A program made the position numbers and the translations under genes. From contig NZ_JALXOZ010000003.1 of the NCBI RefSeq assembly GCF_025147465.1, positions 99,789 through 163,788 of the forward strand: 64,000 nt of DNA. The letters are read 5' to 3'. Shown here piece by piece: positions 48,022 to 56,677 of the stretch. The notes under the pieces are model-generated. The model did not search any database. It saw only the letters and a list, made by a program, of their open reading frames with translations, and was not told the origin of the DNA. Position 1 is the first letter of the stretch. Every line of letters starts with the position of its first letter. The DNA is from Dermabacter sp. p3-SID358 (GTDB taxonomy: Bacteria > Actinomycetota > Actinomycetes > Actinomycetales > Dermabacteraceae).

Positions 48022-50868
48022 CTACCGCGCGCGCTCGGCGAGCAGCTCGAGCACGTGGCGGTAGGTTTTTCCCGTTGCGCGGGCCATGCCGATCTCGCAC
48101 GTGCGGTTGAGCGAGGCGTGTTCGTCCGCGTTGAGGGCCTTGACCTCAGCGGCTTCGGCGGCCGTCGCGGAGGCGGTGAGCTCGGGGTGGAGCATGCCGC
48201 GGTCACCCGCGAAGGCGCAGCAGCCCCACGCGTAGGGCACGGTGACCTTTGCGTACGCGGCCTTCGCGACTTTTTCGAGGGCGGGGTTGAGGCCCATCTG
48301 CGTCGAGGAGCACGTGGGGTGGAGCACGAGATGCTCGTTCGCCTGGTCGATGTCGAGGTGTTCGAGTACGTGATCGGCCGTGAACTGCACGGCATCGAGC
48401 ACCTCGGCGCCGTCGTTCTCGAGGATCGCGGCGAAGCCTTCGGTGCAGCTTGACGCGTCGCTCACGATCGGCAGGCCGAGCTCGCGCACGGCGTTCACGA
48501 CCTCGCGGGTTTTCTTCGAGATCACCTCGTGGCCCTTGGCCTTGCCCTTAGACGTCCAGGGCGTGCCGCAGCACGTCGAATCGATGCCCTTCGGAATGAG
48601 CATCGTAAGCCCCGCTTTCCTCAGGAGCTCTTCGAACGCTGCAACAACATTTCCGCCGGGCGCGGCGCCGCCGAACATCGTGTTCACGCAAGCGGGGATG
48701 TACACGCCCACGAGCGCACCGTTCGCGGCGCCGGCCATGCGGCCCTCCGGCAGGGGAGCGCCAACGCCAAGACCTTCGGCACGCTCACCGAGCTTGCCGC
48801 GAGCCCTTCCGCCGGCCGGCAAATCCTTCGAGTACCGGGGAACGGTGTCCTCGCCGAGCAAGCGTCGGCCCACACCAGTCGCGGCCCCCACAAGCGGCCC
48901 CGGAACCTTCTCGGCGGTTGTGAGTCCGACGGAAGCCCCGCGCGTGATCGCGCCCCACGACGCTGCCGCCGCCTTCCACGCCCCCGATTCGACCGGATTC
49001 GTGTTTTCTCGGCGCAGCCTCTTCACGAGCAGGCCCGTGTTGATGCCCACGGGGCAGGCCGTGACGCACATGCCGTCCACGGCGCACGTGTCGATGCCTT
49101 CGTAGTCGTAGTCCTTCGCAAGCTCATCCGCCGTCGCCGCATCCCCGGCTTTGCGGGCGCGCTCCTCGGCGCGGCGCACGACGATGCGCTGGCGCGGCGT
49201 GAGCGTGAGGTCTTTGCTCGGGCACACGGGCTCGCAATAGCCGCATTCGACGCAGCGATCGGCCTCGATCTCGATCGTGGGGTTGAGCTTGAAGTTCTCG
49301 AGGTGCGCCTTCGGGTCGTCCTCGATGAGAACTCCCGGGTTGAGGATCCCCGCGGGATCGATCAGGCGTTTGATCCGCTTCATGACGTCGTAGAGCTCAT
49401 CGCCGTACTGGCGATGCACGAACGGTGCCATCGCGCGGCCCGTGCCGTGCTCGGCCTTGAGGTTGCCGCCGCGTGCGAGAACGGCGTCGACCATCGACTC
49501 GGTGAAGGCGCCGAGGCGCTCGCGGGCGGCCTCGCTTTCGAAGCGGTCCGTGAGCATGAAGTGGATGTTGCCATCTTTCGCGTGACCGAAGATCACGGAG
49601 TTCTCGTAGCCGTGCTCATTGAAGAGTTCGTGCAGGTCACCGCATGTATCGGCGAGGTTTGCGGGCGGGACCACGACGTCCTCGAGGAGCGCGGTCGTGC
49701 CGCTTTCGCGTGCCCCGGCGACGGAAGCGTAGAGACCTTTGCGCAGCGCCCACGCGGTTGCCCGCGCGACGGGATCTTCGGAGAAGATAGCGGGGGAGCG
49801 AAGCTCGTGGGCGTGCAGGATTTCTTCGCCTGCGCGCTGAATGGCGGTGAGCTTTTCGTGTTCGTCGTCGCGATACTCGATGAGGAGCGCCGCCTCCGTG
49901 CTCGGCGCGAAACCCTTGATCTGCTCGGGAACCCGCGCGAGCTTCTGGCCCACCGCGATCGAGGTCGAGTCCATGAGCTCGAGCGTCGCCGCGCCTGAAT
50001 CAACGAGCTCGGGCAGGATACGGGTTGCCGCATCGAGGTTTGGGAACACCGCGAGCGCGCTCGTCGTGAGCGCCGGGATCGGGACCGTGCGGAACGTCGC
50101 CTCGGCGATGAACGCGAGCGTCCCCTCGCTTCCAATCACGAGCTTCTCGAGAATGTCGATCGGCCGCTCCGCATCGAGGAAGGCGTTAATGCCGTAGCCC
50201 ATCGTGTTCTTGAGCGCGAACCGTTCGCGGATCACGCGCACGCTTTCCGGGTTCGTGACGACGCGTTCGCGCAGGCGCGTGAGCCCTTCGTGAATCTCGG
50301 GAGCCTCGCTGCGCAAGCGGGCGTCGGAAGCCTCCCGGTCGCTCGTGTCGAGGGTGAGGCCCGACGGCAGCACCATGACCATCGATTCGAGAGTTCTGTA
50401 GGTGTTCTCTTCGGTACCGCAGGCCATGCCGCTTGAATTGTTGGAGACGACGCCGCCGATCGTGCATGCGGCCTCGCTTGCCGGGTCGGGGCCGAGGCGG
50501 CGCTTGAAGCGGCGAAGGCGCGCGTTGACCTGCGCAATCGTTGCGCCGGAGCCGGCGCGCACGCGCGCGCCCTCGTCGAGAACTTCGATGTGGCGGAAGT
50601 TCTTGCGCACGTCGATTTGGGTGTGCGGGCTCGAGGCTTGGCCGCACAGGCTCGTGCCGCCCGAGCGGAAGGCCACGGGGCTTTTCGCGGCGTTTGCGCC
50701 CTTGAGGATTGCGGCGACTTCGCGCGCCGAGTCGGCGAGCACGACCGCCTCGGGGGTGAAGAGGTAGTGCGAGGCGTCGCTCGCGGCGGCAACCCTGTCG
50801 ATGAGGCGTGTCTGGATGCGGCTTTCGTCGCTCACGGCGGCGGTCACGAATGCGGGAGCGGTGTTCAC
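48022..50868 (-). CDS. FAD and 4Fe-4S oxidoreductase, D-lactate dehydrogenase (Dld/GlcD-F fusion) type
   Basis: A 948-residue membrane-associated respiratory oxidase-type protein. The N-terminal FAD-binding 4 domain (about 30-250) has PVAFRSGGTSLCGQ and CTIGGVVSNNSSGMACGT; the FAD-oxidase C domain follows to about 520. Two 4Fe-4S motifs are CVECGYCEPVCP (about 537) and CAVDGMCVTACPVG (about 592). Two CCG domains end the protein (CCGTPWTSKG, HPTCSSTQMG, GCCAFAGDRG). It oxidises D-lactate or a similar 2-hydroxyacid and passes electrons to the quinone pool. I place the start at GTG 50868, preceded by GGAGG at good spacing; ATG 50880 lacks such a site. It is convergent with the GDPD-like gene. 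Confidence 0.9.
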   Translation of the reverse strand: MNTAPAFVTAAVSDESRIQTRLIDRVAAASDASHYLFTPEAVVLADSAREVAAILKGANAAKSPVAFRSGGTSLCGQASSPHTQIDVRKNFRHIEVLDEGARVRAGSGATIAQVNARLRRFKRRLGPDPASEAACTIGGVVSNNSSGMACGTEENTYRTLESMVMVLPSGLTLDTSDREASDARLRSEAPEIHEGLTRLRERVVTNPESVRVIRERFALKNTMGYGINAFLDAERPIDILEKLVIGSEGTLAFIAEATFRTVPIPALTTSALAVFPNLDAATRILPELVDSGAATLELMDSTSIAVGQKLARVPEQIKGFAPSTEAALLIEYRDDEHEKLTAIQRAGEEILHAHELRSPAIFSEDPVARATAWALRKGLYASVAGARESGTTALLEDVVVPPANLADTCGDLHELFNEHGYENSVIFGHAKDGNIHFMLTDRFESEAARERLGAFTESMVDAVLARGGNLKAEHGTGRAMAPFVHRQYGDELYDVMKRIKRLIDPAGILNPGVLIEDDPKAHLENFKLNPTIEIEADRCVECGYCEPVCPSKDLTLTPRQRIVVRRAEERARKAGDAATADELAKDYDYEGIDTCAVDGMCVTACPVGINTGLLVKRLRRENTNPVESGAWKAAAASWGAITRGASVGLTTAEKVPGPLVGAATGVGRRLLGEDTVPRYSKDLPAGGRARGKLGERAEGLGVGAPLPEGRMAGAANGALVGVYIPACVNTMFGGAAPGGNVVAAFEELLRKAGLTMLIPKGIDSTCCGTPWTSKGKAKGHEVISKKTREVVNAVRELGLPIVSDASSCTEGFAAILENDGAEVLDAVQFTADHVLEHLDIDQANEHLVLHPTCSSTQMGLNPALEKVAKAAYAKVTVPYAWGCCAFAGDRGMLHPELTASATAAEAAEVKALNADEHASLNRTCEIGMARATGKTYRHVLELLAERAR

Positions 50869-51108
50869 GTGGTCCTCCATAGGGGCGCCCGGCGGGCGTT
50901 GGCAGTGCTTTAAGCCTAAACCCGAGTGCGGCTCGACGTTTGCTGACGGAGCGGTCCGGACGTTTCTGCAACGTTCGGTAGTTATGAAGTGACATATAAA
51001 ACGGGAAAAATACTGGCCACGAGATGGTTATAAATGTAAAGATAGTGGAGCTCGCGCCGGCGAAGTCGCACCCAACGAAACTTTTCAACCCCAAGGAGAC
51101 TTAAGCCA

Positions 51109-52437
51109 GTGAGCGCCACTGATACGGCCTCGATGCCGGCCGTTCCGGCGTCGGACCACGCCCACGTACTCGAGGCGACCCCCGAAACCCTTCCCCAGGA
51201 CTCCCGCCCCCTGCCGGAGCTCCCGGCGGGCGCGTGGTGGCCGGTCGCCGCGTCGATCTTCGCGATCGCGTGGGGCGGCAACGAATTCACCCCGCTCCTC
51301 GTGATGTACCGCGAGGTCTCTCACTTCTCCGATCTCGTCGTTGACGGTCTCCTTGGCGCCTACGTTCTCGGCATCGTGCCCGCCCTCATGATCGGCGGTC
51401 CCCTCTCCGACGTTTACGGCCGCCGCCCCGTGCTGCTGCCCGCCGCACCACTCAGCTTCCTCGGCAGCCTCATGCTGCTGCTCGGCCCCGGCTCGCCCCT
51501 CATGATCGGCATCGGCCGCATCCTCTGCGGGCTCGCGCTCGGGCTCGTCATGGCGATCGGCACCGCATGGATCAAGGAAATTTCCGACGCCTCCGGAGCC
51601 AACCCCGCCGCTGGTGCTCGCAGGGCGTCGCTCGCCCTCACCACGGGCTTCCTCGGTGGCGCCCTTGTGGCGGCAATGCTCGCGCAGTGGGGTCCCTGGC
51701 CCACGCGAACCTCGTATGCGCTGCACATGCTCATGACGGTCGTGACCGGTCTGTGGCTTTTCACCGCCCCCGAAACCCGCAAGCCGGGACATCTTCCCGC
51801 GGAGAATGAACCCGTTTCGGGCGCCGAGACCCTCATGTCGAAGCTCCTCGTGCCGAAGGCCGCGCACAAGCGATTTTTGCGCGTCGTGCTTCCCGTTGCA
51901 CCTTGGGTTTTCGGGGCATGCGGCACTGCTTACGCCGTGCTGCCCGCGCTCCTTAAGGACCGCGCCGGTGATTTCCCGATCGCTTTCGCGGGCCTCATGA
52001 CCGCGGTGACGCTCGGCTTCGGCGTGGGTATTCAAACCATTGGCAAGAAGATCGACACGCATCGAAGCGCGCGTGCTTCCGTGATCGCGATGGCGATCGT
52101 CGCGACCGGCGCAGTGTTCGCCGCGGGGGCCGCTTCGACGACGAGCCTCGCGATTGGTCTTGTCGCCGCGGCGATCCTTGGCTGTGGCTACGGACTCGCG
52201 CTCGTTGCGGGCCTGAGCGAGGTGCAGCGCCTCGCCGGTCCCGACGACCTCGCTGGCCTCACGGCCGTGTTCTACTCGATCGCGTACCTCGGCTTCTTCG
52301 TGCCGATGCTGCTCGCGGCACTCAGCACGATCTTCAGCTACACCACGATGCTCATCGCGGGCGCCGTGATCGCGATCCTCACTCTCGTCGAGGTCGCGCT
52401 TGCCTGGCAGGCGCACCTGCCAGGCGCCCACGAGTAA
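51109..52437 (+). CDS. major facilitator superfamily transporter
   Basis: A 442-residue membrane protein with about 12-14 hydrophobic segments. The MFS signature between TM2 and TM3 reads GGPLSDVYGRRPVLLPAAPL, and the first segment contains WGGNEFTPLLVMYRE, seen in actinobacterial drug/metabolite exporters. A Pro-rich cytosolic N terminus (1-38) precedes it. The start is GTG 51109 with AAGGAG upstream. It is divergent from the D-lactate-dehydrogenase-like gene over 240 bases that contain no gene, only an AT-rich stretch around 50990-51030. The substrate is unknown; drug efflux is a common annotation for this type. Confidence 0.85.
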   Translation: MSATDTASMPAVPASDHAHVLEATPETLPQDSRPLPELPAGAWWPVAASIFAIAWGGNEFTPLLVMYREVSHFSDLVVDGLLGAYVLGIVPALMIGGPLSDVYGRRPVLLPAAPLSFLGSLMLLLGPGSPLMIGIGRILCGLALGLVMAIGTAWIKEISDASGANPAAGARRASLALTTGFLGGALVAAMLAQWGPWPTRTSYALHMLMTVVTGLWLFTAPETRKPGHLPAENEPVSGAETLMSKLLVPKAAHKRFLRVVLPVAPWVFGACGTAYAVLPALLKDRAGDFPIAFAGLMTAVTLGFGVGIQTIGKKIDTHRSARASVIAMAIVATGAVFAAGAASTTSLAIGLVAAAILGCGYGLALVAGLSEVQRLAGPDDLAGLTAVFYSIAYLGFFVPMLLAALSTIFSYTTMLIAGAVIAILTLVEVALAWQAHLPGAHE

Positions 52438-52440
52438 GCC

Positions 52441-53925
52441 TTATGCGGCGGGCTCAGCCTCGAGTTGAGCCGGGTTCCTGAGTGAGAGCAGGCCGCCGAC
52501 CGCGAGCGTGACGAGCACGCCGAGCAGCGGATACCACTGCCACGCGATCCACACCTCGCCCACAACGTACTTCTCCATGACAAAGAAGAAGGCGTTCGTC
52601 GCAATCGCGCACAGGAACGCAATGTTCGCATCGAGGGTTCGCGCGCGCTTGTTCACGATGCCGAGCACGAATGTGCCGAGCAGCCCGCCGTAGGTGATGC
52701 CCGCGATGCCGAGGGCGAGCACCACAATGCTGCCCTCATCGCTGCGGAAGAACGTCGCGGGGAGGATGAACAGGAGTCCCCACACGATCGTCGCGACGCG
52801 ACCCGCCTTGAGCTCGTCGTCCTTCGTCATCGGGGTGCGGCGCAATTTCCCCACGACGTCCGTGACGGTCGAGGAGCTGAGCGCCGAAAGCGACGAGGAA
52901 AGCGTGGACATGGCCGCCGCGAGGATACCCGCGAGAAGCAGACCCGAGATGCCCGCAGGCAGACCCTCAATGATGAACTTCGGGAAGATCTCGTCGTCGC
53001 GCGTGAGCCCGAGGTCAGCGGGGGTGGCATGGTGGTACCAACCCCACAGCGCGAGTCCCACCACGAGGAAGATCGCGAACTGCACGACCACGACGAAGCC
53101 CGACGCGATGAGTGCCTTTTGCGCTTCCGCCTTCGTGCGGCATGCGAGGAGGCGCTGTACGATCAGCTGATCCGAGCCGTGCGACGCCATCGCGAACACG
53201 GTGCCACCAAGAAGCGACGGGATGAGGCCAGAGGCGCCGCTAATCGGGTTCTCGCCGAGAATAAAGAGGTTCGTTTTGCCGGCCTCGACCGCGTCGGTGA
53301 ACCATGAGAAGCCGAGCGAGGAGCTCACGACGATGATCGCCAGCAGCCCGCCCGCGACATACAGGAGCATCTGCACCACGTCGACCCACACGACCGCGCG
53401 AATGCCGCCGATGAAGGTATAGAGGATCGTGACGACTGCGAGCACGACGATGATCACGAAGTAGTTCGTGTGCACTCCGAGCCCGTCGAGAATGATTTTG
53501 AGAGGAATGGCCGCGGCGAGAACGCGGACACCGTCGGCAAGAAGGCGCGTAAAGAGGAACGTGACGCCCGCCGTGGTTTGCGTGGCCGAGCCGAAGCGCT
53601 TACCGAGGTAGGCGTAGGCCGTGACCATTTCGCCGTCGTAGTAGCGGGGGAGCAGGAGGTAGGCGACGATCACGCGGCCCACGATGTAGCCGAAGCCGAG
53701 TTGCAGGTAGCTGATGTCGCCCACGTAACTCATGACGGGGATGCCGATCACGGTGAGCGCGCTCGTTTCGGTTGCAACGACGCTCAGACACACCGCCCAC
53801 CACGGGATGTCGCGCCCGCCGAGGAAGTAGTCCTTGGCGTCGGATTGCTTTCCGCTGAGCTTGAGGCCCAGCCAGGCGGTCGCGATGAGGTACGCGATCA
53901 CCACAACGATGTCGATGATCTGCAT
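52441..53925 (-). CDS. sodium:solute symporter (SSS family)
   Basis: A 494-residue symporter with about 13 membrane segments. Diagnostic parts are DYFLGGRDIPWWAVCLSVVATETSALTVIGIPVMSY, QLGFGYIVGRVIVAYLLLPRYY, YAYLGKRFG and TLSSSLSALSSSTVTDV (the Na2-site region). Family members import sugars, sialic acid, carboxylates or amino acids with sodium. It is convergent with the MFS gene, with four bases between the stops. The start is ATG 53925. No enzyme gene is in the same operon, so the solute is not predictable. The 105 bases to the next gene show nothing notable. Confidence 0.88.
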   Translation of the reverse strand: MQIIDIVVVIAYLIATAWLGLKLSGKQSDAKDYFLGGRDIPWWAVCLSVVATETSALTVIGIPVMSYVGDISYLQLGFGYIVGRVIVAYLLLPRYYDGEMVTAYAYLGKRFGSATQTTAGVTFLFTRLLADGVRVLAAAIPLKIILDGLGVHTNYFVIIVVLAVVTILYTFIGGIRAVVWVDVVQMLLYVAGGLLAIIVVSSSLGFSWFTDAVEAGKTNLFILGENPISGASGLIPSLLGGTVFAMASHGSDQLIVQRLLACRTKAEAQKALIASGFVVVVQFAIFLVVGLALWGWYHHATPADLGLTRDDEIFPKFIIEGLPAGISGLLLAGILAAAMSTLSSSLSALSSSTVTDVVGKLRRTPMTKDDELKAGRVATIVWGLLFILPATFFRSDEGSIVVLALGIAGITYGGLLGTFVLGIVNKRARTLDANIAFLCAIATNAFFFVMEKYVVGEVWIAWQWYPLLGVLVTLAVGGLLSLRNPAQLEAEPAA

Positions 53926-54030
53926 GAATACTCCTAGGGGCGTGCGGGAGTGTGGTCAAGAGACTCCGCGCGGCGCCGCTTCCCAAGGAGGTGCGCAACG
54001 CTGCGCGTGGAACCATCGTACGGGCAAACC

Positions 54031-54417
54031 CTAGTTTTTGGAAGAAAATTTTACAGTGGGGTCGATGGGCCGCTGGGCTCGCGGCAGCTTTTCCACAACA
54101 AGCAGATACGACTCCGTCACGAGCTCGCGCACGAGCTCCTCATCGAGGCTTGGCCCGGGCGTCAGCGAAATCCAGTGCCGTTTATTCATGTGGTAGCCAG
54201 GAGAAACGTCCGCATACATCTCCCGCAGCGCGACGCCGTCACTCGGCGCCGCCTTAAGCGTCACCATCTCCACGCCCGTCACCTCGGTTTGCAGCATGAA
54301 CACCTTGCCGCGCACCTTCCACACATCCCAATCCGGGCCGAAAGGCGTACCGACGCTCGTCGAGGGAAGCTCCGCGGCGCGTGCCGCGGCGACCTCGAAC
54401 AGTTGGTGGCCGTCCAT
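54031..54417 (-). CDS. MmcQ/YjbR-family protein
   Basis: A 128-residue protein of the MmcQ/YjbR family. The diagnostic parts are the N-terminal helix and strand (STSVGTPFGPDWDVWKVRGKVFML), MVTLKAAPSDGVALREMYADVSPGYHMNKRHWISLTPG, and ELVRELVTESYLLVVEKLP. The fold resembles the double-wing DNA-binding CyaY-like fold, but a molecular role is not proven. I use ATG 54417, which overlaps the stop of the SDR gene by one base (TAATG), so the two are translationally coupled. The longer frame to 54561 runs through the SDR gene. Confidence 0.85.
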   Translation of the reverse strand: MDGHQLFEVAAARAAELPSTSVGTPFGPDWDVWKVRGKVFMLQTEVTGVEMVTLKAAPSDGVALREMYADVSPGYHMNKRHWISLTPGPSLDEELVRELVTESYLLVVEKLPRAQRPIDPTVKFSSKN

Positions 54418-55301
54418 TACTTGCCCGGCAAGCGTCGGCCCCGCCCGACCAAACGACCAGCGATCCGGCCGCGCGAACGCTTGTGCCCCGTGACCCGGAA
54501 GAGCCACAGGAACGGTTCGGGGATTGCGCGCGCGATGGGGGCGCTCAGCGCCCAACGCCACGGGGCATTCGAGTCCTTATTGGGCTTGGTTTCGAGGGCG
54601 TGGACGACTGCGTCGGCGACCTCATCGGGGGTCATTGTGCCCACGAGAAGCTCGACCTTCGGCACGCGGCTTTCGGAGTTGGGGTTCGCCTTGAAGTAGT
54701 CGGAGTGCACGCGCGTGGGGGTGAGCGAGCCGACGTTGATCCCCGTGCCGTGGAGGTCCTGGCGCAGCGCTTCGGTGAAGCCGCGAACGGCGTAGCGCGC
54801 AGCGGCGTAGCCCACTGCGCCGGGCCACGCGATTTGGGCGACGGGGGAGTTGATCTGGAAGATCGTGCCGCTTCCGCGGGCGAGCATCGGTTCGATGAGA
54901 CCGCGCGTCATGTCGAAGGCCGCGAAATAGGGGAGGGCCATCTGGTCACGAGCTTCTTCGGGGCTCGTTTCCTCGATGCTGAGGAAGCGGCCCGCGCCAG
55001 CATTGTTGATGAGGATGTCGGGGGTGCCGTGTTCGACGAGGATCCTCTCGCATACTTTGGCGACGGCTGCGGGGTCGGAGAGGTCGACGGGGTAGTACGA
55101 GGCACCGGTTTCTTCCGCGAGGGGCTGGAGTTTTTCTTCGCGGCGGGCAAGCAGGATGAGGCGGCATTCGCTATCGGCGAGACGCCTCGCGAGAGCTGCC
55201 CCAATGCCCGCGGAGGCACCGGTGATGACGATCAGTTCGGAGGTGAGTGCGCTGGGGGTCGCCTGGGTGCTCTTTGTGCGCCTGGTGCTCTTCTTAACCA
55301 T
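54417..55301 (-). CDS. short-chain dehydrogenase/reductase with Arg in place of catalytic Lys
   Basis: A 294-residue SDR protein with a basic N-terminal extension (about 20 residues). The cofactor site is ITGASAGIGAALARRL (TGASAGIG 27-34) with LLARREEKL after strand 2, suggesting NADP preference. NNAGAG is present. The catalytic region has Ser152 and Tyr165, but the expected Lys of YxxxK is Arg169 (YAAARYAVRGF). The C terminus is Arg-rich (GHKRSRGRIAGRLVGRGRR). The Lys-to-Arg change may alter or abolish catalysis. It is encoded upstream of, and coupled with, the YjbR-like gene. The substrate is unknown. Confidence 0.85.
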   Translation of the reverse strand: MVKKSTRRTKSTQATPSALTSELIVITGASAGIGAALARRLADSECRLILLARREEKLQPLAEETGASYYPVDLSDPAAVAKVCERILVEHGTPDILINNAGAGRFLSIEETSPEEARDQMALPYFAAFDMTRGLIEPMLARGSGTIFQINSPVAQIAWPGAVGYAAARYAVRGFTEALRQDLHGTGINVGSLTPTRVHSDYFKANPNSESRVPKVELLVGTMTPDEVADAVVHALETKPNKDSNAPWRWALSAPIARAIPEPFLWLFRVTGHKRSRGRIAGRLVGRGRRLPGK

Positions 55302-55310
55302 GCCCCGAGC

Positions 55311-56390
55311 TTATCGAGCGGCACCTTCGCTCACGCCGAGGAACCACTGGATCGCGGCGGTCGCCGCGCCGCGCGCCCAGAACGCGAAATTGTGTTCGCG
55401 CAACTGGATATCGAGGCCGCTCGCGCTCACGTGTCGGATCTCGGCGATGCCCGCATCGAGCTCCTCTTCGTTGCCGGCGAGGAACCTCGCGCCCTCACCA
55501 GAAATCACGACGGCCTGCGGCATCGTGAACGCGGCGGCGGTGCCCACGAGGCGCCCCACCTTTCGCGCCGCTTTCGCCGATTCTTCGGCGCTCAGTTCGG
55601 TCGCGCCACTCAGATCTGGCCACTCCGGGCCGCGGATACCGTCGGTGATCGTGCCGAAGCCCGTGTTCTCATCTGTGATCACGCACCCATCCATCACGAG
55701 CGCAAAGCCGGTACCAATTCCGACGGTCACCACGATGAACCTCGAAGCCTCAAGGCCCGCGCCGAACCAGTTTTCCGCTTCGGCGAGTGAGGTCAGGTCA
55801 TGCACGATGAGCACCGGAAGCCCCGTGAGCTCCTCGAGCCGATCGGCGGCGCGCACGTTTTCCCAACCGAGGAATGGAGCCTCCCGCACGACGCGACCGC
55901 CGTCGATCTGCGCGCCAATATTCACGCCGACGCCGGCGATGGGGAGAGCGGGGTGCGCTTCGGCGAGGGAGTCGCGAAGTTCGCCTATGAGATTGCCGGC
56001 CTCGCGCAGCACAGCGGCGGGCCGAAGATCGGTGAGGTGCGCGGTGCGCGAATCGAGCACGTTTGCGCGCGCGTCGGTCACGATCGCGACGAGGCTTTCG
56101 TGCGTGATCGATACCCCGATGAGGGCGAAGCTCGCGAGATTCACCGAGAGGGGGATCGCGGGCCTTCCCACCTCGCTCGGCACGGGAGTTCCCTGCAGCA
56201 TGAGCTCGGCCTCGACGAGCGGGGCGGTGACGCGCGTGAGGGACGCGGCGCTCAGCCCGAGACGCTCGGCGAGCTGCGTGCGCGGAAGCGGCCCGTAGCG
56301 CAGCAGCTCGAGGTACACGCGCCTGGCAGACGGCGGGAGCGTGTCGAGCGCGAGGCGTTCGGGGACGGTCGGGGTGTTCACGGTAGTCAA
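55311..56390 (-). CDS. ROK-family transcriptional regulator
   Basis: A 359-residue regulator with an N-terminal winged HTH (about 18-75: PSARRVYLELLRYGPLPRTQLAERLGLSAASLTRVTAPLVEAEL) and a C-terminal ROK sugar-binding domain (GVGVNIGAQIDGG, VVTVGIGTGFALVMDG, VVISGEGARFLAG). The zinc motif CxCGxxGC that usually follows the Gly-rich loop is missing: the segment reads FGTITDGIRGPEWPDLSG. It is divergent from the sugar ABC operon at 56678, and a NagC/Mlc-like palindrome lies in that gap. It probably represses sugar import until an inducer binds. The gene for the SDR protein starts ten bases after its stop. Confidence 0.87.
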   Translation of the reverse strand: MTTVNTPTVPERLALDTLPPSARRVYLELLRYGPLPRTQLAERLGLSAASLTRVTAPLVEAELMLQGTPVPSEVGRPAIPLSVNLASFALIGVSITHESLVAIVTDARANVLDSRTAHLTDLRPAAVLREAGNLIGELRDSLAEAHPALPIAGVGVNIGAQIDGGRVVREAPFLGWENVRAADRLEELTGLPVLIVHDLTSLAEAENWFGAGLEASRFIVVTVGIGTGFALVMDGCVITDENTGFGTITDGIRGPEWPDLSGATELSAEESAKAARKVGRLVGTAAAFTMPQAVVISGEGARFLAGNEEELDAGIAEIRHVSASGLDIQLREHNFAFWARGAATAAIQWFLGVSEGAAR

Positions 56391-56623
56391 CTTTGCCAGA
56401 TGGTTGGAGGGGCGGTGGTCACGGCGCGGGGTTACGCACGTCTAGCTACGTCAATCGGAGCTTGGGTTTCGATTAGTCGACGCGTTACGCACGTTTACCT
56501 ACGTCAATCGGAGACTGGGTTTCGCTTCCTCTCGCCGCCTCGTTCATTCTGTCTCTCAAGCGATATGGCTCCCACTTTCGCGTGGCGCACCCCCTATTCC
56601 CTGGACGAGTGCTTGACGCGAGT

Positions 56624-56643
56624 TTATTTTATAACGAAAATAA
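56624..56643. promoter_or_regulatory. ROK (NagC/Mlc-like) operator before the sugar ABC operon
   Basis: TTATTTT-ATAACG-AAAATAA is a perfect 7-6-7 inverted repeat, matching the TTATTT...AAATAA half sites known for NagC/Mlc/XylR regulators. It lies 34 bases before the binding-protein ATG, opposite the divergent ROK gene. Confidence 0.75.
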
Positions 56644-56677
56644 GTAGGTCGTTGAAGACGCACCTCAAGGAGAAACC

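Noticed and set aside
51085..52431. Minus-strand frame of 448 codons opposite the MFS gene
   Set aside because: It has charged low-complexity composition, while the plus strand has a full MFS pattern and ribosome site.
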